NCBI RefSeq assembly: GCF_927798095.1
Contig: NZ_CAKMMF010000004.1
Location: 124,001 to 188,000 of the forward strand
Length of the DNA stretch: 64,000 nt
Source: Paenibacillus plantiphilus
Lineage (GTDB): Bacteria; Bacillota; Bacilli; Paenibacillales; Paenibacillaceae
Direction of reading: 5' to 3'
A program made the translations under genes and the position numbers. Positions 16,398 to 25,848 of the stretch are shown in pieces (positions within the stretch are counted from its first letter, which is position 1; each line of letters starts with the position of its first letter). A model generated the notes under the pieces. That model was not told the origin of the DNA and did no database searches. It was given only the letters and a program-made list of their open reading frames with translations.

Positions 16398-18131
16398 TTA
16401 GCTCAACTCCTTGCAAGCTTTGTAAACTTCGGAAGGCAGGAACGGGTTGCCGTCATATTTCAGTACGCTGCTTATTTTCTCTGCTTGGCCCACATACAAT
16501 TTCACTTGCGATGCCAATTGAGCAGTAGCGTTGTTCTCCAGAACGACCACTTTCTTCGCGCTGTCCATGTATGACTTGACGAGATCGGTCGGGAATGGAT
16601 GAATTTGGCGAATCGTAATATGATTCGTTTTCAGTCCATCCTTCTCAAGACGCGTTCTTGCCTCATCAATTGTTCCGCCGGTTGAACCCATGCCGATGAT
16701 GAGAATATCAGCAGCTGCATGAGGTGCATCCGCACGAACTGCATCACGGATCAGCATGCCATTCAGCTTCGTCAGACGTTTGTCCATCATCTTCAGACGA
16801 TTGAGCGAGTTCTCGGAAGGACGGCCGGTTTCATCATGCTCTACGCCTGTAACGTGGTGAAGGCCGCCTTTGTCGCCTGGGATAACCCTTGGCGAGACGC
16901 CATCCTCAGTCAGCTCGTAACGTTTGAACAGCTGATGCGTTTCCAGCTCAGGCAGCTCGCGAACGAGCTTCCCGCGGTTAATTGCAATCTTATCCAGCTC
17001 AAGCGCTTCACAGGATTGCTTGCCAAGCGAGAGCTGCAGGTCTGTCATAATAATAACTGGCACTTGATACTGCTCCGCCAGATTAAAGGCTTCAATCGTG
17101 TCATAGAAGCAGTCCTCAATCGATGCCGGCGCAATGACGATCTTAGGAATCTCGCCATGCGTTCCGTATACCATAGCGTTCAAGTCAGATTGCTCTTGCT
17201 TTGTTGGCAAGCCTGTCGAAGGGCCTCCACGCTGCGTGTTGACGATAACAAGAGGCGTTTCCGTCATGCCTGCAAGACCGATCGCTTCCATCATGAGCGC
17301 CAGACCAGGACCGGCAGATGCCGTCATCGTCCGCACCCCTGCATAGTTAGCGCCGATTGCCATCGTTACAGCTGCAATCTCATCCTCTGTTTGAACGACC
17401 GTACCGCCAAGCGGCGGAAGCTTCTTAATCAAATATTCCATAATCTCGGATGCCGGAGTAATCGGATAGGCTGACATAAGACGACAGCCGCCCGCTACCG
17501 CACCGAGTCCAATTCCTTCGTTGCCGATCATGAACAGCTTCTGCTTGCCGTCAGCAGCATCAAGCTGCAGCTCTTCAATCGGGCCCCCTGCAAGCTCAAG
17601 CACGAAGTCCGCGCCGCGTTTAACCGCTTCAACGTTCTTCTCCACAATCGCCGCGCCCTTGCGGCCGAACTCTTCTTCTACCGCCTTGTTGAACACGTCA
17701 AGCGGCAAGCCCAATAGCGCCCATGATGCTCCGGATGCTACCATGTTCTTCATAAGTGAAGTACCCAGCTCTTCAGCAATCGTCGTGATCGGAACCGGGA
17801 ATAGACGCGCATTATTGCCTTCAGGCAGTACAGGATTGAATTTAGCGTCCGCTACGATTACTCCGCCAGCGCGAAGCTCGTGAGCGTTGAGATCGATGCT
17901 CTCCTGGTCGAATGCGACCAAAATATCAAGATCATCGGATATAGCACGAATCGGATGCGTGCTGATTCGAATTTTGTTGTTCGTGTGGCCACCTTTGATA
18001 CGGGATGAGAAATGACGATATCCGTACAAATAATAGCCAAGCCGGTTGAGCGCAGTTGAGAAAATACGGTCCGTACTTTCTACGCCTTCCCCTTGTTGAC
18101 CCCCGATCTTCCAAGACAATTGACTGATCAA
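16398..18131 (-). CDS. korA: 2-oxoacid:ferredoxin oxidoreductase, alpha subunit (gamma-alpha fusion)
   Basis: A protein of about 577 residues joining the gamma domain (ISQLSWKIGGQQGEG at the N-terminus) to the alpha domain, with the CoA/ThDP-proximal signatures SAYPITPASEIMEYL and TASAGPGLALMMEAIGLAG. The TTG at 18131 is preferred: GAGGAG lies 8 nt before it and the protein then opens ISQLSW as in relatives, whereas the ATG at 18140 abuts the Shine-Dalgarno with no spacing. With KorB it supplies reduced ferredoxin and acyl-CoA in the cytoplasm. Confidence 0.92.
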   Translation of the reverse strand: MISQLSWKIGGQQGEGVESTDRIFSTALNRLGYYLYGYRHFSSRIKGGHTNNKIRISTHPIRAISDDLDILVAFDQESIDLNAHELRAGGVIVADAKFNPVLPEGNNARLFPVPITTIAEELGTSLMKNMVASGASWALLGLPLDVFNKAVEEEFGRKGAAIVEKNVEAVKRGADFVLELAGGPIEELQLDAADGKQKLFMIGNEGIGLGAVAGGCRLMSAYPITPASEIMEYLIKKLPPLGGTVVQTEDEIAAVTMAIGANYAGVRTMTASAGPGLALMMEAIGLAGMTETPLVIVNTQRGGPSTGLPTKQEQSDLNAMVYGTHGEIPKIVIAPASIEDCFYDTIEAFNLAEQYQVPVIIMTDLQLSLGKQSCEALELDKIAINRGKLVRELPELETHQLFKRYELTEDGVSPRVIPGDKGGLHHVTGVEHDETGRPSENSLNRLKMMDKRLTKLNGMLIRDAVRADAPHAAADILIIGMGSTGGTIDEARTRLEKDGLKTNHITIRQIHPFPTDLVKSYMDSAKKVVVLENNATAQLASQVKLYVGQAEKISSVLKYDGNPFLPSEVYKACKELS

Positions 18132-18172
18132 AATGTCCATCTCCTCTTTTTAGGTAAACATATCTCGACATT

Positions 18173-18200
18173 ATTCTACATCATAAATAAAAGTTTTCAA
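18173..18200 (-). promoter_or_regulatory. sigma-A-like promoter of korAB
   Basis: TTGAAA (complement of 18195-18200) and TAGAAT (complement of 18173-18178) are 16 nt apart in an AT-rich leader, about 40 nt from the korA start. Confidence 0.55.
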
Positions 18201-18315
18201 TGGTCAAATAAATTTTATGACTACGGGTACTAAAAAGCAAGGTATAAACGCTAGATTACACATAGTTCTTTTCGATTGAATCCATATCAGAAAGAGATGG
18301 AATGATTCCAAGCAT

Positions 18316-19263
18316 TTAATGGGGAAGATGAGTCGTTAAAAACCGGTATGTATTCTCGCTAAAAAAAGCGTTGACCTGTGTTTCCGAATACCGTTTCAGC
18401 AGACTTTCATAGAGATGATATACTTCTCCAGGATGGGTCAGGCCGGCAACATGCGTGTTTATACCGTCAAAGTCAGAGCCGAACATCAGCTGTTTCTCGC
18501 CGCCAAGTCCGCATATATGATCAATATGTCTCAAAACATCATCTACCCCTGCGTTGCCGTCCGCGATTACAAACTCCGGCACAAACGTAATGCCGATCAA
18601 GCCGTCCATCGCAATGAGCGCGCGTATCTGATCATCTGACAGATTGCGGGGATGACGGCAGATCGCCCCGGCATTGGAATGCGATGCAATAAGCGGCCGT
18701 TTCGTCATATCCAGCATGTCCCAGAATGACTGCTCCGACAGATGGGATACATCGAGTAGTATGCCCAGCCTGTTGCATTCCTCTACAAACGCTCGTCCCT
18801 TGCTCGTCAGACCTCCCCCTCTAGGCTCCATCACCCCGTCAGCGCCCCAATTGGCGTTATTCCACGTCAAGCCTATCGCACGCACTCCAAGCTCGAACAG
18901 CATGCGCAGAAGCGCCAGGTCCCCCTGGAGGGCGTCAGCGCCCTCCAGCGAGAGCAGAGCGCCTAGTTCGCCCTTCTCTCGCGTGATACGAATATCTTGG
19001 GGCTGCTTGATGAAGCGAATGCCCGGTTCCGATAAAATCTTGCGGTGAAAGAGGTCAATGCTATGCAGAATCGGGACCATCGTCTTCTCCATGCGCTGCG
19101 GAATATAGATCGCGAAGGTCTGGAGCAGTGCCCTTGCGGTGCGCAGGCGGGGCAGTGTAACATCCAGCGTGTTCGATTCATCGTCTGCGAACGATAGATG
19201 CGGGTTCTCCAGCAGCTTCCAAAGCACATCGCAATGAAAATCAGTCGTTCTATAGTCGGCCAT
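18316..19263 (-). CDS. membrane dipeptidase (renal dipeptidase, M19)
   Basis: M19-family zinc dipeptidase (315 aa). Metal ligands fit FHCDVLWKL near residue 10 (HxD), the bridging Glu in LLSLEGADAL near 116, and later His residues in LDVSHLSEQSFW and IASHSNAGAICRHPRNLSD. SDFDGI near the C-terminus is also typical. The start at 19263 has GGGGG 7 nt upstream; an in-frame ATG at 19284 lacks this spacing. No signal peptide is seen, so it is probably cytosolic and cleaves dipeptides, possibly D-amino-acid-containing ones. It lies after the spoVS terminator and is likely independently expressed. Confidence 0.9.
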   Translation of the reverse strand: MADYRTTDFHCDVLWKLLENPHLSFADDESNTLDVTLPRLRTARALLQTFAIYIPQRMEKTMVPILHSIDLFHRKILSEPGIRFIKQPQDIRITREKGELGALLSLEGADALQGDLALLRMLFELGVRAIGLTWNNANWGADGVMEPRGGGLTSKGRAFVEECNRLGILLDVSHLSEQSFWDMLDMTKRPLIASHSNAGAICRHPRNLSDDQIRALIAMDGLIGITFVPEFVIADGNAGVDDVLRHIDHICGLGGEKQLMFGSDFDGINTHVAGLTHPGEVYHLYESLLKRYSETQVNAFFSENTYRFLTTHLPH

Positions 19264-19293
19264 ACAGCAACCCCCTTGAATCAAAATGCGCGC

Positions 19294-19322
19294 AAAAAAA
19301 CCTGTCTACGCCGTAAACAGGT
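19294..19322 (-). terminator. intrinsic terminator downstream of spoVS
   Basis: ACCTGT pairs with ACAGGT around an 11-nt loop, with seven T residues following on the minus strand. Confidence 0.8.
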
Positions 19323-19354
19323 CCACTATTTAGTACTCCCGCCATCCCGTTATA

Positions 19355-19621
19355 CTATCTTGGCTCCACAATGAGCTTAATAGCGGTGCGATCTTCTCCG
19401 TCAATAACAATATCCGTGAATGCAGGGATACAGATGAGGTCCACACCGCTCGGAGCTACAAACCCACGAGCAATGGCAACAGCTTTAATCGCTTGGTTCA
19501 ACGCACCAGCCCCGATTGCTTGCAATTCGGCCGCACCGCGTTCACGTAATACACCGGCCAACGCCCCTGCAACGGAATTTGGATTAGACTTTGCTGAAAC
19601 TTTTAATACATTTACGTCCAT
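19355..19621 (-). CDS. spoVS: stage V sporulation protein S
   Basis: An 88-residue SpoVS, an Alba-like small protein needed in B. subtilis for spore coat assembly and spore core dehydration. The sequence is almost the family consensus (VLKVSAKSNPNSVAGALAGVLRE and a C-terminal IVIDGEDRTAIKLIVEP). The ATG has GAGGAGG 8 nt upstream. A sigma-H-like promoter lies 50-75 nt before the start and a terminator follows, so it is a single-gene transcript, as expected for early-sporulation control. Confidence 0.97.
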   Translation of the reverse strand: MDVNVLKVSAKSNPNSVAGALAGVLRERGAAELQAIGAGALNQAIKAVAIARGFVAPSGVDLICIPAFTDIVIDGEDRTAIKLIVEPR

Positions 19622-19670
19622 GTAAAGTACCTCCTCGGGATTGATGGATGGATACCACTATTTAGATAGT

Positions 19671-19697
19671 ATTCGAGAGAGGCAAGAAAATTCCTTC
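19671..19697 (-). promoter_or_regulatory. sigma-H-like promoter of spoVS
   Basis: On the minus strand GAAGGAATT (fits RnAGGAwww) is followed after 11 nt by CTCGAATAC, carrying the GAAT -10 core (complement of 19671-19674). spoVS is sigma-H controlled in B. subtilis, which supports the call. Confidence 0.6.
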
Positions 19698-19763
19698 TTT
19701 CTTGGGCAAGACTTTACAAACTGTTCCGAATTGCAAGAATTTTCAGAGCTTGCTTGCGATTAT

Positions 19764-20558
19764 TTACATCATGAGCCAGTCGGTTTCTGTCAGCCGAATT
19801 TTCTGAATGCGCTTCGCTGATCCTGTCGATTCGTCAATATCTACAAGCACAGCATGGAAGTGCCAGTCTCCCTCATCTACAACGAATCTTGCCGGCAGCT
19901 GTGTCATGAACTTATGCAGAACCGCTGTTCGCTCCATTCCCAGCACGCCCTCCTTGGAGCCCACCATTCCTACATCGGTCAGATAGGCTGTTCCATTCGG
20001 CAGAATAACATCGTCATTGGTCTGAACATGCGTATGGGTCCCTACAACGAGGGAAGCGGAGCCATCGAGATGCCAGCCCATTGCGATTTTCTCGGATGTA
20101 GCTTCCGCATGAAAATCAACGAGAATGCATTTTGTCTTGGCACGCATCTCCTCAATCAGCTCGTCCGCCTTGCGGAATGGACAGTCAATTGGCGGCAGGA
20201 AGGTTCGTCCCTGCAAATTGATAATCGCCAGCTCCTTGCCGTTCGCTTTAATGACAGCTGCTCCTTGACCAGGCGCCTCCTCGGAGAAATTCGCCGGACG
20301 GACCAGTCTCGGCTGATCGTCAATCCATTCAAAAATATCCCGATTGTCCCATGTATGGTTACCCATCGTAATTCCGTGTACGCCTGCATCGAACAGCTCC
20401 TTCACGATCGCTGCCGTTATTCCTCTGCCTGCCGCTGCATTCTCGCCATTGGCAATTACGATATGCGGGTTGTATTTGCTTATTAACGAAGGCAATACCT
20501 TCTTGACGGCGCTGCGGCCTACGCTGCCTACAATATCGCCGATGAATAGCACGTTCAT
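19764..20558 (-). CDS. ymdB: YmdB-type metallophosphoesterase
   Basis: TIGR00282-family metallophosphoesterase (264 aa). In B. subtilis YmdB cleaves 2',3'-cyclic nucleotides and influences biofilm and motility choice. Metal-binding motifs in order: FIGDIVGSVGR (residue 4 on), ANGENAAAGRG (near 37), MGNHTWDNRD (near 65) and, near 150-185, DFHAEATSEK and VVGTHTHVQTND. It follows rny by 73 nt as in B. subtilis, but a hairpin lies between, so read-through may be partial. The ATG has AGGTGAGG upstream. Confidence 0.95.
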   Translation of the reverse strand: MNVLFIGDIVGSVGRSAVKKVLPSLISKYNPHIVIANGENAAAGRGITAAIVKELFDAGVHGITMGNHTWDNRDIFEWIDDQPRLVRPANFSEEAPGQGAAVIKANGKELAIINLQGRTFLPPIDCPFRKADELIEEMRAKTKCILVDFHAEATSEKIAMGWHLDGSASLVVGTHTHVQTNDDVILPNGTAYLTDVGMVGSKEGVLGMERTAVLHKFMTQLPARFVVDEGDWHFHAVLVDIDESTGSAKRIQKIRLTETDWLMM

Positions 20559-20585
20559 AACATAACCTCACCTAAATAGAATAGA

Positions 20586-20610
20586 AAAGTGGCTGACAAG
20601 CAGCCACTTT
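20586..20610 (-). terminator. hairpin between rny and ymdB
   Basis: AAAGTGGCTG and CAGCCACTTT pair perfectly around ACAAG. The following T-run is short (CTATTC), so termination is probably partial. Confidence 0.6.
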
Positions 20611-20631
20611 ACAGGTTTGTTGCTGATTTAA

Positions 20632-22173
20632 TTATTTGGCGTATTCGACTGCACGCGTCTCACGAATAACCGTTACTTTAATATGTCCCGGATAGTCGAG
20701 TTCACCCTCGATCTTCTTCGTAATATCACGCGCTAGGCGGAACGCTTCCGTATCGTCGATTTTGTCCGGCTGAACCATGACGCGAACCTCGCGCCCTGCC
20801 TGAATGGCATACGATTTCTCGACGCCCTCGAACGATTCCGAGATATCCTCCAGCTTCTCCAGACGTTTGATGTACGTCTCGAGTGTTTCTCTGCGTGCTC
20901 CCGGACGCGCTGCGGACAGTGCGTCTGCTGCGCCAACGAGCATCGCAATAACTGATGTCGCTTCGCAATCTCCATGATGGGATGCGATACTGTTGATGAC
21001 GACAGGATGTTCCTTGTACTTCTTCGCAAGCTCCACGCCGATTTCAACATGGGAGCCTTCAACCTCATGATCAAGCGCCTTGCCGATATCATGAAGCAAG
21101 CCGGAACGCTTCGCAAGCGTAATGTCCTCTCCGAGCTCTGCTGCCATTAGACCGGTTAGATAAGCGACCTCCATGGAATGCTTCAGCACGTTCTGACCAT
21201 AACTTGTCCGATATTTCAAGCGGCCCAAAATTTTGATCAGGTCTGGGTGCAAGCCATGAACGCCAACCTCGAAAGTTGCCTGTTCTCCATACTCGCGGAT
21301 TCTTTCGTCCACTTCTTTGCGGGATTTCTCGACCATCTCTTCGATGCGCGCAGGATGGATACGTCCATCTGCGACCAGCTTCTCCAGCGATGTGCGAGCA
21401 ATTTCGCGGCGAATAGGATCGAAACCGGACAAGATGACCGCTTCCGGTGTATCGTCGATAATGAGATCGATACCGGTCAACGTTTCCAAAGCGCGAATGT
21501 TGCGGCCTTCACGTCCAATAATACGGCCTTTCATCTCCTCATTAGGCAGAGCGACAACAGATACCGTTGTCTCCGCCACATGATCCGCTGCACATCGTTG
21601 AATGGCCAGCGAGATGATGTCACGCGCTTTTTTGTCAGCCTCTTCCTTAGCTTGCTGCTCGATCTCTTTAATCATCTGTGCCGTTTCATGACGAACCTCT
21701 TGCTCGACGTTGGTGAGAATAATTTGCTTCGCATCCTCCATCGTCAGGTTCGAAATACGCTCCAGCTCCTGAAGCTGCTGCTTGTAGAGTGAATCGATCT
21801 GATCTTGTGTCTCTTCGATCCGCTTCTCTTTGTTGGCTACTTGTTCTTCTTTGCGTTCAAGCGCTTCTATCTTTTTATCCAACGACTCTTCCTTCTGAAG
21901 AAGTCGTCTCTCAAGACGCTGTACCTCATTACGACGTTCACGAATGTCTTTATCAGCCTCGGTACGGACCTTGTGGACTTCGTCTTTCGCTTCGACGACC
22001 GTTTCTTTCTTAAGCGCCTCCGCTTCTTTCCGTGCATTGTCAACGATCTGACTAGCGGCTTGCTCAGCGCTGGAAATTTTGGCCTCGGCGATTGACTTTC
22101 GAATAAAGTAACCGATCCCAAAGAAAATAACGCCAACAACGAGAGTGATCGGGATCCAGAACCCTATGCCCAT
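20632..22173 (-). CDS. rny: ribonuclease Y
   Basis: RNase Y (513 aa), the membrane-anchored endoribonuclease that starts bulk mRNA decay in Bacillales. Order: N-terminal transmembrane helix (about residues 4-24), long charged coiled coil (30-200), KH domain ([20 protein letters not shown], near 210) and an HD domain with [10 protein letters not shown] and [25 protein letters not shown] precedes the ATG. The window also encodes its likely modulator RicA plus PNPase and RNase J, so much of the RNA-decay machinery is represented. Confidence 0.97.
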   Translation of the reverse strand: MGIGFWIPITLVVGVIFFGIGYFIRKSIAEAKISSAEQAASQIVDNARKEAEALKKETVVEAKDEVHKVRTEADKDIRERRNEVQRLERRLLQKEESLDKKIEALERKEEQVANKEKRIEETQDQIDSLYKQQLQELERISNLTMEDAKQIILTNVEQEVRHETAQMIKEIEQQAKEEADKKARDIISLAIQRCAADHVAETTVSVVALPNEEMKGRIIGREGRNIRALETLTGIDLIIDDTPEAVILSGFDPIRREIARTSLEKLVADGRIHPARIEEMVEKSRKEVDERIREYGEQATFEVGVHGLHPDLIKILGRLKYRTSYGQNVLKHSMEVAYLTGLMAAELGEDITLAKRSGLLHDIGKALDHEVEGSHVEIGVELAKKYKEHPVVINSIASHHGDCEATSVIAMLVGAADALSAARPGARRETLETYIKRLEKLEDISESFEGVEKSYAIQAGREVRVMVQPDKIDDTEAFRLARDITKKIEGELDYPGHIKVTVIRETRAVEYAK

Positions 22174-22285
22174 GTTCTCACCTCCTCATTGCATTCACCA
22201 AAGCAAACGCTTGTGACGATATTTTGTTTTACAGCCGGTTGTTAACCCGATTCATTCATTAAAATTTGACGAAAAAAATCGTTTC

Positions 22286-22314
22286 GAATCAATTTTTGGA
22301 AGGAAAATCGATTC
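22286..22314 (-). terminator. hairpin downstream of recX
   Basis: GAATCGATTTT and AAAATTGATTC pair on the minus strand with one wobble position around a short loop. A run of seven T residues follows about 8 nt later. Confidence 0.5.
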
Positions 22315-22355
22315 TATAAAGAAAGTATACAGCTTCATTTTATCTTTTGTGAAAA

Positions 22356-23054
22356 TCAATTGTCAAGCGCGGGACCCTCTGCGTCCAGCTTGTCCGATTC
22401 CAGAGCCGCTTCCAGTGCCTGTTTCACCGCATCGCTGGGAAACCCTCTGCGAAGCAGAAAAGCCATCAGCTTACGTTTGCGGTCGCGCGGCTCCCCCTTC
22501 ACATGCGGCCACTTCTTAAGCGCGGCGCGGGTCGCAACCTCAGCCTCTGCCTCGCGGTCCAGACTCTCCGCCGCTTCCTTCGCAGTCTCCTTGGCAATGC
22601 CTCGCTGCTCCAGCTCCTGCCGCAGCAGCCTGCGCCCCTTCAACTGATTGCGCATTCGCTCGGCGGCGAACTGGGCTGCGTAGGAATCGTCATCAACCAG
22701 CCGCTCCTGCCGCAGCCGCTGCAGCGCCTTCTCACAAGACGCCTCCTCCACGCCCTTGCGAGCGAGGTAGCGCGATATCTCTTTATTCGTCCGCGGTCTG
22801 GCTCCCAAATAGGAAAGTGCCATCACATAGGCACGGTGATGGCTGTCCTCTTCATTGATTTCCCTTAGCTCCTCTGCATGGATCTCCCTGCCTTTGAAGA
22901 GCCTGTATCGAAGCAGCAGATCCTCATGTATGGACATGAACGGTTCCGTGCTGCCATTGACATACAGCAAGTACCGCTGCCGCCCTTTGGGGTCACCTTC
23001 CACAGACGTTATGAGCAGCGTCCCTTCCTCTGCAGCCAACACATCTTCCTCCAT
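22356..23054 (-). CDS. recX: recombination regulator RecX
   Basis: A 232-residue RecX, which binds RecA filaments and tunes their activity. The helical three-repeat core spans about residues 60-215 (YVMALSYLGARPRTNKEISR, LVDDDSYAAQFAAERM, FLLRRGFPSDAVKQAL). It lies directly after recA, 144 nt from its stop, though a terminator separates them. The protein is slightly longer than E. coli RecX at both ends, as usual in Firmicutes. Confidence 0.92.
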   Translation of the reverse strand: MEEDVLAAEEGTLLITSVEGDPKGRQRYLLYVNGSTEPFMSIHEDLLLRYRLFKGREIHAEELREINEEDSHHRAYVMALSYLGARPRTNKEISRYLARKGVEEASCEKALQRLRQERLVDDDSYAAQFAAERMRNQLKGRRLLRQELEQRGIAKETAKEAAESLDREAEAEVATRAALKKWPHVKGEPRDRKRKLMAFLLRRGFPSDAVKQALEAALESDKLDAEGPALDN

Positions 23055-23143
23055 CCGACGATTCTCCCCTTCCAGCTTTCATCCACAGAGATCATCCTCA
23101 TCTCTCCTCCGATGAAGTCAGACCCTCATTGTAACAGACAGAA

Positions 23144-23167
23144 AGAGCACCTTCTCAGGTGCCCTCT
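23144..23167 (-). terminator. intrinsic terminator downstream of recA
   Basis: On the minus strand AGAGGGCACCT pairs with AGGTGCTCT around GAGA (one bulge), followed by TTCTG. Imperfect T-tract. Confidence 0.65.
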
Positions 23168-23198
23168 GGCCCGCTTCATCAGAATGAAGCAGCTTCGC

Positions 23199-24251
23199 TT
23201 ATTCCAGCTCGAAATCCTCTTCTTCATCCTCTTCCTCGTCCAGTGTGCCAGGAGCAATTGAACCAGCAGTCATGCTGCAAGCATCGCGAATTTGTTTCTC
23301 AATTGTCGCAGAAATTTCTGTATGATCCTTCAAAAATTGCTTCGCGTTCTCCCGACCCTGACCTAGACGTTCGCCATTGTACGAGAACCATGCGCCGCTC
23401 TTCTGAACAATATCCATCTCGACTCCGATATCGACAATACTGCCTTCCTTCGAGATCCCTTCGCCATACATAATATCAATCTCAGCCTGCTTGAAAGGAG
23501 GAGCAACCTTGTTCTTGACGACCTTAATCCGGGTCCGATTGCCGACCATATCATTGCCCTGCTTGATCGTCTCAATACGGCGAACATCCAGACGAACACT
23601 GGAGTAGAACTTCAACGCGCGGCCGCCGGGCGTCGTCTCAGGATTGCCGAACATAACGCCAACCTTCTCGCGCAGCTGGTTAATGAATATCGTAATTGTT
23701 TTCGATTTGCTGATTGCGCCGGAGAGCTTGCGAAGCGCCTGAGACATAAGACGCGCCTGCAAACCTACGTGCGAATCGCCCATATCGCCTTCAATCTCAG
23801 CTTTAGGGACAAGCGCGGCAACGGAATCGATGACGATGATGTCCACAGCGCCGCTTCGCACGAGCGCTTCAGCAATCTCAAGCCCTTGTTCGCCTGTATC
23901 AGGCTGAGAGAGCAGCAGCTCGTCAATGTTGACGCCAAGCTTGCTGGCATAAGCAGGATCAAGCGCATGCTCCGCATCGATGAATGCAGCTTGTCCGCCG
24001 ATACGCTGAACCTCTGCAATCGCGTGCAGCGCTACTGTCGTCTTACCGGATGATTCCGGTCCATATACCTCGATAATTCGTCCTCTGGGAAAACCGCCAA
24101 TGCCAAGTGCAATATCAAGTGCAAGAGCGCCGCTGGATACCGTTTCAACTGCCAGTTGAGCGGACTCTCCTAATTTCATAATAGAACCTTTACCGAATTG
24201 TTTCTCTATCTGGCGTAATGCCATTTCAAGTGCAGCGCGACGATCTGCCAA
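23199..24251 (-). CDS. recA: recombinase A
   Basis: RecA, the ATP-dependent strand-exchange protein and LexA co-protease. It shows Walker [14 protein letters not shown] near residue 63, Walker [16 protein letters not shown] and the DNA-binding loop [26 protein letters not shown]. It ends in an acidic tail ([12 protein letters not shown]). The TTG at 24251 is chosen because it gives [13 protein letters not shown] after the start, matching relatives, and AAGGA lies about 10 nt upstream. The ATG codons at 24269 and 24272 fall almost on the predicted transcription start and lack a Shine-Dalgarno. Confidence 0.95.
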   Translation of the reverse strand: MADRRAALEMALRQIEKQFGKGSIMKLGESAQLAVETVSSGALALDIALGIGGFPRGRIIEVYGPESSGKTTVALHAIAEVQRIGGQAAFIDAEHALDPAYASKLGVNIDELLLSQPDTGEQGLEIAEALVRSGAVDIIVIDSVAALVPKAEIEGDMGDSHVGLQARLMSQALRKLSGAISKSKTITIFINQLREKVGVMFGNPETTPGGRALKFYSSVRLDVRRIETIKQGNDMVGNRTRIKVVKNKVAPPFKQAEIDIMYGEGISKEGSIVDIGVEMDIVQKSGAWFSYNGERLGQGRENAKQFLKDHTEISATIEKQIRDACSMTAGSIAPGTLDEEEDEEEDFELE

Positions 24252-24282
24252 CGAATCCACATCCTTCATCATTTATAATAAT

Positions 24283-24311
24283 ATGATACCTTGTTTCGCA
24301 TCTGTTGACAA
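24283..24311 (-). promoter_or_regulatory. recA sigma-A promoter
   Basis: TTGTCA (complement of 24306-24311) and TATCAT (complement of 24283-24288) are 17 nt apart. A LexA box lies just upstream. Confidence 0.75.
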
Positions 24312-24320
24312 GACTTTTTA

Positions 24321-24334
24321 CGAACATATATTCT
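24321..24334 (-). promoter_or_regulatory. LexA (SOS) box upstream of recA
   Basis: The minus strand reads AGAATATATGTTCG, close to the Bacillus LexA operator (CGAACnnnnGTTCG and the natural recA box). It sits 10 bp upstream of the -35, as expected for SOS repression. Confidence 0.7.
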
Positions 24335-24362
24335 TATTTCTATCCATCGGCCGATGAGGAAC

Positions 24363-24403
24363 AAAAAAAGAACCGCAGCAAAGTATTCTTCGCCACGGTT
24401 CTT
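24363..24403 (-). terminator. intrinsic terminator downstream of cinA
   Basis: AAGAACCG...GCGAAG pairs with CTTTGC...CGGTTCTT, followed by seven T residues on the minus strand. It separates cinA from the recA promoter. Confidence 0.9.
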
Positions 24404-24477
24404 CCGTTAACTACAATTAATTATAGTCGAAATCCCGGTAATTGACAAGAAAATTGTTGAATTTAGACATATTTCAG

Positions 24478-25731
24478 TCATTTCTCATTATCCAGTCTTT
24501 GCCATAATCGATACAGTGCTGATTTCGCCGCCCTGAGCCGAATAATATCGCGGCTTCCGCTCAAATTAGCTGTATGCACCTCTGTCTGCTTGCCTCGTTC
24601 GGCGATTCCGAAATAAACCAACCCTACCGGTTTGCCTTCCGACTCCGAAGGTCCTGCGACACCCGTAAGCGAAACGCCGTAATCACAGTCCGTCAGCTCA
24701 CGTACCCGCTCCGCCATCAACGCTGCGGTGGATTCGCTAATGGCGCCAGGCGCATCCGGCCCCTCCAGTTGAGTCATAGGCACGCTCAGCAGCTTATGCT
24801 TCATCTCATTCGTATAGGTGACTACACCGCCGACAAATTCGCCGCTGCTGCCGGGAATATCAGTTACCAGCTCAGCGAACAGGCCACCTGTAATACTCTC
24901 GGCGCTTGCCAGCTTGCGGCGCGTGGCGCGCAGCTTGCGCACGATGGCTTCCTCCAGCGGAATATCCTCGCTGGCATAGAGATGCTTGCCAACCCGCTCC
25001 TTAATCGCCTCCTCAGCAGCGTCAAGCCGAGCCCCTGCCTCCAGCTGGGACACCGCCTTTGTGGAGATCCGAATAGCAACCTCGCCTTCCTTGGCATACG
25101 GCGCTATCGTAGGGTCGCTCTGCCCTTCAATGAGGTCAAGCAGCGCCTGCTCCAGACTCGATTCTCCAATGCCCGCGAATTTGAGCACTCTGGAGTACAG
25201 CCGCCGCTCTTCGCCTAGAATCGAGAGAATCCATTCCTTTGCCGGGCCATTGAACATGGGCTTCATCTCGCGCGGCGGTCCCGGCAGGAGGACGTAATGC
25301 GTGCCATCCTGGCTCAGTGCATTGCCGACCGCCAGCCCCGCATCATTAACAAGCGGGAAACTGTCTTGAATGCAGTTGGCTTGCCTCCGATTGCTCTCAA
25401 CCATGTGCATTCCCCGAGAGGAGAACAGCGCTTCAATCTTGTCCATGGACGGACCGTGTATTCCGATTTCCTTGCCCAAATAGTCAGCCAGAGCATCCTT
25501 GGTCAGATCATCCTGCGTAGGTCCAAGTCCGCCGGTGAACACAATCAGCTCGGCTCGCGAGCGTGCCAGCTCGATCGCCTGGACAATCCGTCCGGCATTG
25601 TCGCCGACGACCGTCTGAAAGTAAACGTCTACTCCGATATCAGCGAGACCTTGCGATAGATACGTTGCATTCGTATTGACAGTTTGACCTAGCAGCAGCT
25701 CGGTTCCGACAGCGATAATTTCAGCGCGCAT
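24478..25731 (-). CDS. cinA: CinA competence/damage-inducible protein
   Basis: A 417-residue CinA. The N-terminal molybdopterin-binding-like (COG1058) domain has IAVGTELLLGQTVNTNA and FTGGLGPTQDDLTKDALA. The C-terminal PncC-type nicotinamide-nucleotide amidase domain has ASAESITGGLFAELVTDIPGSS and SLTGVAGPSESEGKPVG. Related enzymes act in pyridine-nucleotide recycling; in some bacteria CinA is linked to competence and brings RecA to the membrane. It follows pgsA and precedes recA, the same order as in B. subtilis. Confidence 0.95.
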   Translation of the reverse strand: MRAEIIAVGTELLLGQTVNTNATYLSQGLADIGVDVYFQTVVGDNAGRIVQAIELARSRAELIVFTGGLGPTQDDLTKDALADYLGKEIGIHGPSMDKIEALFSSRGMHMVESNRRQANCIQDSFPLVNDAGLAVGNALSQDGTHYVLLPGPPREMKPMFNGPAKEWILSILGEERRLYSRVLKFAGIGESSLEQALLDLIEGQSDPTIAPYAKEGEVAIRISTKAVSQLEAGARLDAAEEAIKERVGKHLYASEDIPLEEAIVRKLRATRRKLASAESITGGLFAELVTDIPGSSGEFVGGVVTYTNEMKHKLLSVPMTQLEGPDAPGAISESTAALMAERVRELTDCDYGVSLTGVAGPSESEGKPVGLVYFGIAERGKQTEVHTANLSGSRDIIRLRAAKSALYRLWQRLDNEK

Positions 25732-25790
25732 ATTACAGCTCCATTTCCTGCGAATATTGTATGCGGGAACAATGCTGCGTTTTACAGGAA

Positions 25791-25824
25791 AAGCATCACT
25801 CCCGAGCCAACAGGAATGATGCTT
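25791..25824 (-). terminator. hairpin between pgsA and cinA
   Basis: AAGCATCA(T)TCC and GGA(G)TGATGCTT pair around a 9-nt loop, followed by TTCCTG. Placed between the pgsA stop and the cinA start. Confidence 0.7.
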
Positions 25825-25848
25825 CGTCCATCAACAGCAAATTCATCA

